Origin: Acidobacteriaceae bacterium
GTDB lineage: Bacteria > Acidobacteriota > Terriglobia > Terriglobales > Acidobacteriaceae
NCBI GenBank assembly: GCA_031296325.1
Contig: JARLFY010000088.1
Location: 1-41,264, forward strand
Length of the DNA stretch: 41,264 bases
Reading direction: 5' to 3'
Made by a program: the position numbers and the translations under genes. Each line of letters starts with the position of its first letter. Within the stretch, counting starts at the first letter, position 1. The notes beneath the pieces were generated by a model. That model did no database searches, had not been told where the DNA came from, and saw nothing but the letters and a program-made list of their open reading frames with translations. This document shows, one piece after another, positions 1-6,935 of the stretch.

Positions 1-143
1 ATCCCCTTGGGGGGAAATACTATAAAGACAACGGCAAAGACAACCGCAACGGCAAAAGCAGATTCCTCCGCTGCGCTGCGGAATGACAAACAAAAGAGAG
101 GCAACAGCAGCGTCACAAAGCAACGTGTATATGTCGATACGGC
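1..143. repeat. Intergenic repeat region 3' of smpB
   Basis: The stretch downstream of smpB holds one copy of the dispersed palindromic element (about 54-94, with core ATTCCTCCGC...GCGGAATGACA). It also holds a second repeat (110-149) that recurs at 22459-22498 with about three mismatches in 40 bases. The window begins with CCCCTTGGGG (3-12), a short self-complementary sequence that may be the remains of a terminator. No gene is seen. Confidence 0.7.
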
Positions 144-683
144 CTAGCGTCGCTGGCTGCGTGCGATGGCTGCCTTGGCCTCGTTGTCGGCCTCGCGCTT
201 GCGTTCGGTGGCGCGCTTGTCCCACTCCTGCTTGCCCTTGGCCAGTGCCAGTTCGCACTTTACCCGCCCATTGCGAAAGTAGATTCGCGTGGGGATCAGG
301 GTAAATCCCTTCTGCCGGGTCAGGCTCTCCAACTTGCGCAGCTCGTTTTTGTTCAGAAGCAGCTTACGTGTGCGCAACTCCTCGTGATTCATCGCGTTGC
401 CGTGCGAGAACGGCCCGATGTGCGCGTTCAGCAGGAAGCACTCGCCATCCTTCAGCAGCCCGTAGGCGTCCTTCAGGTTGGTCTTGCCCTCGCGGATCGA
501 CTTGACCTCGGTTCCACGCAGCGCGACTCCAGCCTCGAAGCGGTCGAACAGCGCGTAGTTGAAGCTGGCCGAGCGGTTATACGCGGCGTCGCGCATCCCC
601 GAGGCCACCGGATCGCGATCCTTCTGCTTGACCACGGGCTTGGTCTGCGCGGCAACCGTCGGATTGGAGAGCGATCTGGCCAT
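144..683 (-). CDS. smpB: SsrA-binding protein SmpB
   Basis: This is the tmRNA-binding protein of trans-translation, which delivers tmRNA to stalled ribosomes in the cytoplasm. The 179-aa product carries the conserved SmpB core: the YNRSASFNY segment, then GTEVKSIREGKTNL, DAYG, NAHIGPFSHGN and RTRKLLLN. The basic tail (KQEWDKRATERKREAD...) is the part that inserts into the mRNA channel in this family. Typical SmpB is 150-160 aa; the extra length is an N-terminal extension of about 30 residues rich in Ala, Thr and Lys. The ATG at 683 was chosen because GAGG lies about 8 bases upstream and the longer reading frame (to 761) adds only unconserved residues. Its stop codon lies inside a repeat shared with 22459-22498. 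No ssrA gene was seen nearby. Confidence 0.95.
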   Translation of the reverse strand: MARSLSNPTVAAQTKPVVKQKDRDPVASGMRDAAYNRSASFNYALFDRFEAGVALRGTEVKSIREGKTNLKDAYGLLKDGECFLLNAHIGPFSHGNAMNHEELRTRKLLLNKNELRKLESLTRQKGFTLIPTRIYFRNGRVKCELALAKGKQEWDKRATERKREADNEAKAAIARSQRR

Positions 684-1171
684 AGGGAGAACCTCGCGAC
701 TCCTCTTCGCGCACAGTCTGCGGAACGAGTCGGAACATCCCAGTTTAACATGTTGTAGCAAGTTGACTCACTTGTCGGCACTCGCAACGTCTAACCTACA
801 CCCGCAAGCGCTCTACAGGCTTAGTGTCAGGTATTTTGTAGACTTGATGCGGAGATTGATTCTGAGAAACACACCCGAAGACAGGCGAAATGGCGCATAA
901 CTTCAACAGGCCGAACCCAGTGCGAATGCTATACTCGACCCAGTCCCACCAGTCCAATGTGTGCGACCGTCTGGCAAACGTCCCCGCAGCGCTCGGCACT
1001 TTTTCAGCCGCATCTCAGGTCTATTTTCCTGAATCGTCTGGATCGGATCGTCTGTCAGGGACAATCGATCTTCACCGTCGGCGCGCTTTTCTACTCGGTG
1101 CGACGATGCAACAGACTCATATCTTCGGCGCGGAACAGATCTCAGGCGCAAAGGAAGCACACGACATCGGC
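684..1171. other. Intergenic region between smpB and the secretin gene
   Basis: These 488 bases separate divergent genes, so they must contain promoters for both smpB and the secretin cluster. The only site that stands out is an extended -10 on the plus strand (927-935). Open frames on both strands here lack recognisable protein features and were not called. The open frame of the secretin gene runs back to about 890, but the added residues look non-coding. Confidence 0.5.
927..935 (+). promoter_or_regulatory. Candidate extended -10 for the secretin-pseudopilin cluster
   Basis: TGCTATACT fits the extended -10 pattern TGnTATAAT with one mismatch. No good -35 is visible at 16-18 bases. Transcription from here would give a 5' leader of about 230 bases before the chosen ATG at 1172. 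Confidence 0.3.
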
Positions 1172-3562
1172 ATGACTCGCGGCTACCCACTCTCCCACTC
1201 CAAGTTCTCCTCCTGCCTCCATCGCGGGTTCGTCGCTGCGCGGTTTGCTCTTCTCGCAGCGCTCTTTGTCGCGCCAGCCTTCAGCCTCTCCGCTTTCGCG
1301 CAGACTGCTGGCGGATGGAACAGTCGCGGCCAAAAGGCCGAGCTGCACGAGGACTACGACGCAGCCTATAATGCCTATCTGCACGCCCACCAGAAGGCTC
1401 CCAAGGACATGCGCTACATAGCGCGTCTTGACCGGATGCGCTTTCAGGCCGCCGCCGTCCATGTAGATCAAGGTCGCGTCCTGCGTCAGAACGGCGACAT
1501 CGCCGGAGCGCTCAACCAGTTCACCCGCGCTCTCCAGATCGATCCCGGCAACGAGGCCGCCACGCAGGAGATCCAGATCACCCAGCGTCAGGATCAGTCC
1601 TCCAGCGTTGCGCTCCCCCCGCAAGGCACGACCGATTCCGACGCGATCCTGCACGATATCGCCAGCGTCTCCGCACCCGTCGCGCTCAAGCCTGTCTCCA
1701 ACGACCCCATCACACTGCATATGGTGGAGGATGCCAAAAATATCTACCTGGCCATCGGCAAGGCCGCCGGACTCAACATCCTCTTCGATCCCGACCTGAC
1801 CACCAAGCGCATTCCCGTAGACCTGACCAACGTCGGACTGAGCGACTCCCTGCGCATCGTCGGATTGCTCTCGGGAACCTTCTACAAGCCGGTTACGACC
1901 GACACCGTCTATGTCGCAGCGATAAGCAAGCATGGGGATCTGGACGAGCTTGCCCTACAGACTTTCTACCTCTCCAACGCCAGTCAGGCCAGCGACATAC
2001 AGGAGATCGCCACCACCATCCGCAACATGCTTCCCCCCGACATCAAGATCATGCAGAGCGCGAGCCAGAACGCCCTGATCGTGCGCGGAACTCCCGATGA
2101 GCTTCTTCTGGTACAAAAGATCATCAACGATCTGGATCGCACCAAGGCCGAGGTCGTCGTCGATGTAGCCATCCTCGAGGTCAACCGCGACAAGATTCGC
2201 AATCTGGGCATCACGCTTCCGCAGACGGTCGGCATTACGCCTCAGGCCAGCGACACCGTCACCACCACCTCCAGCAGCAGCACCACCACCAACTCCGCCT
2301 TTACTCTGAACACTCTGGCCAACATGAAGGCCACCAACTTCGCCGTCACCATCGGTGGAGGAACACTCAACGCGCTGCTCTCCGACGCCGACACGCGCGT
2401 CCTGCAAAACCCCAGCATCCGCGCCACCGATGGCCAGACGGCCACCATGAAGATCGGGTCCAAGATTCCCGTCGCCACTGGTTCCTACAGCTCCGGCGTC
2501 TCGACCGGAAGTGTCAGCCTCGGCGTTCAAACCCAGTTCACTTACCTTGACGTCGGCGTCAACATCGAGATGACCCCGACCATCCATCTCGACCGCGAGG
2601 TCTCGCTCAAGCTCTCCGTCGAGGTCTCCACCCAGAGCGGTTCGGTCACCATCTCTGGAGTCACCGAGCCGATCATCGGCACACGATCCAGCAAATCGAC
2701 CATCCAGTTGCGCGATGGCGAGCCCTGTCTGCTGGCCGGCATCATCACCAAGACCGACAACAACAACAACAGCGGAACCCCGGGCTTCTCTCAGGTTCCC
2801 CTGCTCAAGTACTTCTTCGGATCGGTCTACAAGGAGAATCAGCAGGACGAGGTCGTCTTTATTCTGGTGCCTCACATCGTCCGCGAGTCGGTGGTTACTC
2901 CCCTCAACACTCGCCTCATCGACACCGGAACCGGCAAGGACTACCAGCTTCGCCGCGCCTCTGCCAGCGAGACTCTTCCTGACGCTGCTTTCCAACCCAC
3001 TCCAACTCCGGCGCAAACCACCAGCGCCGCCAACGCCGCCAACGCCATGGTGCAGCAGTTGAAGCAGCAAGCTATGCCGCCCCTGCCGCACGGAGCCAAG
3101 ATCACCGCCTCGACTGACGCCAACGCCGCCGTTACCGGCTCTCCCGTCGTTCTCACCGTGCTTCCGCTCAACTCCACGCAGTCGGTTGGCAGCACCTTTA
3201 CTGCGCGAATTCTCCTCTCCAACGCGCACGACATCTTCTCGGTTCCGCTGGAGCTTCAGTTCGACCCCAAGATTCTGCAACTGGTCAACGTTGACAGCGG
3301 CAGTCTGCTCACCAGCGACGGGCAGGCAATCGCTCTCGTCCACCGCGATCCGGGCAATGGAACCGTCGCCATCAACGCATCGCGCTCTCCTGGAGCCAAC
3401 GGAGTCAACGGCGTCAACCATCAGGGTGAGATCTGCATTCTCACCTTCAAGGCCATCGCCGCCGGAGACACCAACATCGCTCTGACCAAGGTTGGAGCAA
3501 AGAACAGCCTCCAGGAAAGTCTGCCCGCCATTGGCTCGCAGGCTGTAGTGCATGTGAAGTGA
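1172..3562 (+). CDS. Secretin (type II/III secretion or type IV pilus family) with TPR and C-terminal cohesin domain
   Basis: This is a predicted outer-membrane secretin, the gated channel of type II secretion or a related pilus system. The 796-aa product has a signal peptide (cleavage near AFA|QT, residue 44) and TPR-like helices at about 46-145. A secretin/TonB short N-terminal-type domain follows at about 186-250, then an N1-like ring domain at about 260-340. The secretin barrel domain lies at about 415-570 and includes ATDGQTATMKIGSKIPV and the LxAGII...VPLLKYFFGS motif. A Pro/Ala/Thr-rich linker leads to a cohesin-like beta domain at about 658-790 (LELQFDPKILQLVNV is typical). The ATG at 1172 is chosen because it gives a sensible signal peptide; GAAGG lies rather far upstream, and ATG 1106 is possible. 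The stop overlaps a GTG that could start the next gene. The secretin-cohesin fusion is seen in acidobacterial homologues; its ligand is unknown. Confidence 0.88.
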   Translation: MTRGYPLSHSKFSSCLHRGFVAARFALLAALFVAPAFSLSAFAQTAGGWNSRGQKAELHEDYDAAYNAYLHAHQKAPKDMRYIARLDRMRFQAAAVHVDQGRVLRQNGDIAGALNQFTRALQIDPGNEAATQEIQITQRQDQSSSVALPPQGTTDSDAILHDIASVSAPVALKPVSNDPITLHMVEDAKNIYLAIGKAAGLNILFDPDLTTKRIPVDLTNVGLSDSLRIVGLLSGTFYKPVTTDTVYVAAISKHGDLDELALQTFYLSNASQASDIQEIATTIRNMLPPDIKIMQSASQNALIVRGTPDELLLVQKIINDLDRTKAEVVVDVAILEVNRDKIRNLGITLPQTVGITPQASDTVTTTSSSSTTTNSAFTLNTLANMKATNFAVTIGGGTLNALLSDADTRVLQNPSIRATDGQTATMKIGSKIPVATGSYSSGVSTGSVSLGVQTQFTYLDVGVNIEMTPTIHLDREVSLKLSVEVSTQSGSVTISGVTEPIIGTRSSKSTIQLRDGEPCLLAGIITKTDNNNNSGTPGFSQVPLLKYFFGSVYKENQQDEVVFILVPHIVRESVVTPLNTRLIDTGTGKDYQLRRASASETLPDAAFQPTPTPAQTTSAANAANAMVQQLKQQAMPPLPHGAKITASTDANAAVTGSPVVLTVLPLNSTQSVGSTFTARILLSNAHDIFSVPLELQFDPKILQLVNVDSGSLLTSDGQAIALVHRDPGNGTVAINASRSPGANGVNGVNHQGEICILTFKAIAAGDTNIALTKVGAKNSLQESLPAIGSQAVVHVK

Positions 3563-3570
3563 GGTTCCAG

Positions 3571-4122
3571 ATGCAGGGTTCCAGAGGCAAGGGGATGAGA
3601 CAAACTTCCAGCTTCGAGGGAGAGAATTCAAGGCGCTGGCCGCTTGGCCCCCGCCCGGAAGCTCGCAGCTCGAAGCTCGCCCCTGAATCCGGCCTCACTT
3701 TGGTTGAACTCATCATCGTTATCACCATCGTCGCTATTCTGGCCACCGCAGCTCTGCCCTTTGCGCGCTTTCAACTCAAGAGGCAGAAGGAGCGCGAACT
3801 CCGCCGCGATCTTTGGGAGATGCGCGATGCAATCGACCGATACAAGGACGCAGCGGATCGCGGAGGCATTCAGATCAAGACTGACAGCCTCGGCTACCCG
3901 CCCGACCTACAGACACTGGTCGATGGCGTTGACGTTCAGGACAAGAAGGTTCGTTTCCTGCGCTCCATCCCCTTCGATCCTATGACCAAATCTCAGGAAT
4001 GGGGGCTTCGCTCCAATCAGGACGACCCCACCTCCGACTCCTGGGGTGGACAGAACGTCTTCGACGTCTACACCAAAAGCTCCGAAACCGCCCTTGACGG
4101 AACAAAGTACAGCACATGGTAG
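3571..4122 (+). CDS. Type II secretion pseudopilin (GspG-like) with long leader
   Basis: The 183-aa product has a type III signal: after a long 41-residue leader comes ESG|LTLVELIIVITIVAILA, with cleavage after Gly41 and Glu at mature position 5. This is what prepilin peptidase (PilD/GspO) recognises. The mature part is one long N-terminal helix, then a globular domain ending in DGTKYSTW. ATG 3571 is preferred because GAGG sits 6 bases upstream; a GTG at 3559 overlapping the secretin stop and ATG 3595 are alternatives. The leader is unusually long and its DNA (3571-3690) is low-complexity, with repeated GGTTCCAG and AGCTCG units, as if intergenic sequence had been captured. The gene overlaps the next pseudopilin gene, its paralogue. 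It is expected to build the pseudopilus that works with the upstream secretin. Confidence 0.88.
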   Translation: MQGSRGKGMRQTSSFEGENSRRWPLGPRPEARSSKLAPESGLTLVELIIVITIVAILATAALPFARFQLKRQKERELRRDLWEMRDAIDRYKDAADRGGIQIKTDSLGYPPDLQTLVDGVDVQDKKVRFLRSIPFDPMTKSQEWGLRSNQDDPTSDSWGGQNVFDVYTKSSETALDGTKYSTW

Positions 4123-4607
4123 ACATGCTCCCAAACTCGTCCGCACCAAGCCCTCGCCTCGCTGAGCGCAGCGATTCGCGCCTTGCTCAGAGCGCGCAGA
4201 CAACGCTGCAACAGGCGCAGGCGGATGACTCCGGCTTCACCCTGATCGAGCTTCTGATCGTTATGGTCATTATCTCGATTCTGGCTGCCATGGCCATTCC
4301 TGCCTACACTCGCAATGTTCAGGCCGCCAAGGAGGCCGTCCTGCGCGAAGACCTTTACATCATGCGTACGGCCATCGACTCCTATACCGTCGACCAGCAG
4401 AAGGCTCCGACCGCGCTGGACGATCTGGTTACGGCGCACTATCTCAAGGAGGTCCCCAAAGACCCCATGACCAACCGCTCTGACACCTGGATCACCGCCG
4501 AGTCGGACACCCTCAGCACCATCGACCAGACCGCCAGCGGCATCGGCGACGTTCACTCTGGCGCGCAGCTCTCCGCCATCGACGGGACCTCCTACACCAC
4601 CTGGTAA
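4116..4607 (+). CDS. Type II secretion pseudopilin GspG-like
   Basis: This is a second pseudopilin of 163 aa. Its leader ends DSG|FTLIELLIVMVIISILAAMAIPAY, with prepilin peptidase cleavage after Gly40 and Glu at +5, and a canonical N-terminal hydrophobic helix. The C-terminal region (KDPMTNRSDTW ... DGTSYTTW) resembles that of the gene just upstream, so the two are paralogues. The KDPMTN segment is similar to the calcium-loop region of the GspG family. The start ATG at 4116 overlaps the preceding stop by seven bases (ATGGTAG), which suggests translational coupling; ATG 4125 is an alternative. The assembly ATPase, inner-membrane platform protein and prepilin peptidase are not in this window. 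Confidence 0.9.
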   Translation: MVDMLPNSSAPSPRLAERSDSRLAQSAQTTLQQAQADDSGFTLIELLIVMVIISILAAMAIPAYTRNVQAAKEAVLREDLYIMRTAIDSYTVDQQKAPTALDDLVTAHYLKEVPKDPMTNRSDTWITAESDTLSTIDQTASGIGDVHSGAQLSAIDGTSYTTW

Positions 4608-4631
4608 CCGCCGCAGCGAAACTGCGTCTAA

Positions 4632-4637
4632 TATAAT
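4632..4637 (+). promoter_or_regulatory. Candidate -10 box for the M48 peptidase gene
   Basis: A perfect TATAAT stands 25 bases after the pseudopilin stop codon and 49 bases before the next ATG, in otherwise GC-rich DNA. No clear -35 is found at normal spacing. It would let the peptidase be transcribed independently of the secretin cluster. Confidence 0.4.
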
Positions 4638-4685
4638 GCTAAGCTGCGTTGGTTCGCAGGCAGCGCGTCCCTCCGGAGAAACCTC

Positions 4686-5954
4686 ATGCGTTCAAGAACC
4701 GACTTCGGTCTCGCCGTCCTGTTTACGGTAGCTTTGTTTGCAACCTCAAGCGGCCTCCACGCCCAGCAAGCCACGCCCCCGGCGACCTCCGCAACGCCCG
4801 CCACAACCACGCCTGCGTCCACAACTACACCGCCGGATGCCCAGCCCGCCGCTGCCAGCACTACAGACCGTCCCGCCTTCGGAGTACCCAACGACAGCGC
4901 CAAGTCCGACGCGAAGGCTGATGCCAAGCCGGACAGCACTACCCCAGCCGCCAAGCCAGCCGACGCAACCAAGCCTCCTGCCAAACCATTACCCTCACCC
5001 GGCGATGCTCTGAACCCGAACATCAAAAAAGGCAGCGAGGATGACGTGGACGCTGTCGGCACGCGCAACATCGGCGGGCGCGGCATGGGCAACTGGTACT
5101 CCACTAACTCCGAGATCAGCATGGGCAAGCAGTACTCCATGGAGATCGAGAAGTCCGCTCATCTGGTCACCGATCCGGTCGTCGTCGAGTACATCAACCG
5201 CGTTGGCCAGAACATCGTCAAGAACTCCGACTGCAAGGTTCCCTTCACCATCAAGATCATCGACTCTGATGAGATCAACGCAATGGCTCTGCCCGGCGGC
5301 TTTTTCTACGTCAACTCCGGGCTGATTCTGGCCGCCGACGAGGAGGCCGAACTGGCCGGCGTCATGGCGCACGAGACCGCGCATGTCTGCGCTCACCACG
5401 CCATGCGCGAGCTGACGCGAGCCAACTACGCCTCGATCGGATCCATTCCACTAATCATCTTTACGCAGGGTTCATGGACTGGCTACGGCATCTACGAGGC
5501 ATCGCAACTCGCAGTTCCTCTCAGCTTTCTGGAGTTCTCCCGCGAGTACGAGGCCGAGGCCGACTGGCTTGGCCTGCAGTACATGTACAAGGCGGGCTAC
5601 GATCCGCAGGCCTTCATCCAGTTCTTCGAGAAGATTGACGCGCTGGAGAAGCACAAGCCGGGAAGCATCGCCAAGGTCTTCGCCGACCATCCGCAGACGC
5701 CCGATCGCATCGCCCACTCCGAGCAGGAGATTGCAACGATCATGCCTGCGCGGCCAGACTACATGGTCACCACCAGCGAGTTTGACGACGTGAAAGCTCG
5801 CCTCGCCCGCATCGAAAACAAGCGCAAGGTTCTTGGCAAGGGCAACGACAATAAGCCGACTCTGCGCCGCACCAGCGACACCAACAACGATCCCAACGCC
5901 ACGTCAGGCACCAGCTCCACCGACGATCGCCCGACTCTGGGCAAAAGAAACTAA
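4686..5954 (+). CDS. Secreted M48 family zinc metallopeptidase (BepA/LoiP-like)
   Basis: This is a predicted periplasmic metalloprotease of the Ste24/HtpX-like M48 family, a group often involved in outer-membrane protein quality control. The 422-aa product has a signal peptide (ending LHAQQ, about residue 27), then a low-complexity Ala/Pro/Thr linker to about residue 110. The catalytic domain carries the zinc motif HETAH at 229-233 and the third ligand in SREYEAEADWLG, probably Glu289. The C-terminus is a polar tail. GGAG lies 7 bases before the ATG, so the start is well supported. The TAA stop is immediately followed by AGCATTTTC, the end of a dispersed palindromic element. It lies next to the secretin and pseudopilin genes, so a role in envelope assembly is plausible, but this is inference. 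Confidence 0.92.
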   Translation: MRSRTDFGLAVLFTVALFATSSGLHAQQATPPATSATPATTTPASTTTPPDAQPAAASTTDRPAFGVPNDSAKSDAKADAKPDSTTPAAKPADATKPPAKPLPSPGDALNPNIKKGSEDDVDAVGTRNIGGRGMGNWYSTNSEISMGKQYSMEIEKSAHLVTDPVVVEYINRVGQNIVKNSDCKVPFTIKIIDSDEINAMALPGGFFYVNSGLILAADEEAELAGVMAHETAHVCAHHAMRELTRANYASIGSIPLIIFTQGSWTGYGIYEASQLAVPLSFLEFSREYEAEADWLGLQYMYKAGYDPQAFIQFFEKIDALEKHKPGSIAKVFADHPQTPDRIAHSEQEIATIMPARPDYMVTTSEFDDVKARLARIENKRKVLGKGNDNKPTLRRTSDTNNDPNATSGTSSTDDRPTLGKRN

Positions 5955-6072
5955 AGCATTTTCATCGTTACCGTAATGCAGAGCGATATTTGTCATTCTG
6001 AGCGAAGTTCATGGGAAGGATCCCGCATTTTGCTTGCAGTGCGATACATCACCCCATCGCTGAAAATGCTCT
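5955..6072. repeat. Palindromic element with terminal inverted repeats, abutting the M48 stop
   Basis: About 118 bases. The left end AGCATTTTCATCG and right end CGCTGAAAATGCTCT are inverted copies of each other. The interior carries TGTCATTCTGAGCGAAG and GAAGGATC, the core of the dispersed family. The left end starts directly after the TAA of the M48 gene. Confidence 0.7.
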
Positions 6073-6093
6073 GCCGCCTTTAATTCTCCGTAT

Positions 6094-6702
6094 CTATCGC
6101 TGATAGGTTCCCATCCACTGGGCCTGGGCGAGCGTGTGTGGCTTGATGGCTTGCTCGAGTTCGGCCTTGGTGGCTCCGGGCTTGAGGTCGAGCCGCGCGT
6201 TGAGGGCGTAGAGCTTGAAGAAGTAACGGTGCGGTTTGCCCGGAGGAGGGCATGGGCCACCGTAGCCGATGCGCTTGAAGTCGTTGATGCCCTGCCGCGC
6301 TCCGTTGTCGAGCAGTTCGGTCTTCGACTCATCCTCGGTCAGGAGCGTGGCGCGAGCGGGAATATTCCAGAGCAACCAGTGCGTCCAGGTTCCATGTGGC
6401 GCGTCGGGATCGTCGGCGATGAGGGCGAGGGATTGCGTTCCATCAGGAACGTTCTGCCAAGTGAGAGCGGGCGAGAGGTCGTCGCCGTCGCAGGTGTGGC
6501 GGCGGGGAATCTCGCCTCCGTTGGAAAAGGCGGAAGAGCTGAGCGTGAAGGACATTGTGCGGCCTCCTGAGAGTTCATAGCGGATTGGATCTGCGCGGCG
6601 GGGAGCGGCGACATGGCTCCGCGAGCACGAACGCAGAATAATGAAAGGCACCAGCAGCAGAGCAACGACGATCATCAACGGCGTTTCGCGACGCTTGAGC
6701 AT
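6094..6702 (-). CDS. YbhB/YbcL family Raf kinase inhibitor-like protein (PEBP fold)
   Basis: The 202-aa product has one hydrophobic N-terminal segment (about residues 9-26), then a full phosphatidylethanolamine-binding-protein domain. Family hallmarks are DGDDLSPALTW, DDPDAPHGTWTHWLLWNIP and GYGGPCPPPGKPHRYFFKLYALN, which line the anion/ligand pocket. The biochemical role of bacterial YbhB/YbcL proteins is poorly known. The ATG at 6702 was chosen over the far upstream frame (6792) because GGAG lies 7 bases before it and it gives a clean membrane anchor or signal peptide. A Cys follows the hydrophobic stretch, but the residue before it (Arg-Ser-Cys) makes a lipoprotein signal unlikely. It stands alone between the M48 element and the M13 peptidase. 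Confidence 0.9.
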   Translation of the reverse strand: MLKRRETPLMIVVALLLVPFIILRSCSRSHVAAPRRADPIRYELSGGRTMSFTLSSSAFSNGGEIPRRHTCDGDDLSPALTWQNVPDGTQSLALIADDPDAPHGTWTHWLLWNIPARATLLTEDESKTELLDNGARQGINDFKRIGYGGPCPPPGKPHRYFFKLYALNARLDLKPGATKAELEQAIKPHTLAQAQWMGTYQR

Positions 6703-6812
6703 GGGGCAACTCCAGCGATCAAATACTACCACTCCGTCGTCCCTCTTTGTATTCATCCAACCCATCGCGATGCTGCTGCGATGGAGGGGCACCCGACGAT
6801 TTCTGAAGGCTT

Positions 6813-6935
6813 CTATCGCGTGTGTAGTAGCTTGCTCAAAAGGAAAATCTCAGTTACGACGAGAAGAAGTATGAGAGGAATGATCCAGATCAGACGCTTC
6901 TTGTGTAGATTGCTCCATGGTTGGATTTCGTGACC
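6813..6935 (-). other. Open frame for a possible small membrane protein, no clear start
   Basis: One minus-strand frame, overlapping the 3' end of the M13 gene or just after it, encodes KKRLIWIIPLILLLVVTEI then FLLSKLLHTR and a stop at 6813-6815. This is a textbook transmembrane helix with a basic N-terminal flank. No ATG or GTG with a ribosome binding site lies in frame nearby; only a CTG around 6937 or a start inside the M13 gene could serve. It may be a decayed gene, a coupled small protein or chance. Confidence 0.25.

Noticed and set aside
796..999. 67-aa minus-strand frame in the smpB-secretin gap
   Set aside because: No ribosome binding site, no membrane or signal features, and it overlaps the likely promoter region.
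890..1171. Upstream extension of the secretin frame to 890
   Set aside because: The added 94 residues carry no conserved feature and would put the signal peptide in the middle of the protein; a candidate -10 lies inside this stretch.
1955..3631. 558-aa minus-strand frame opposite the secretin gene
   Set aside because: Gly/Asp/Val-rich shadow without motifs; the plus strand has secretin and cohesin domains.
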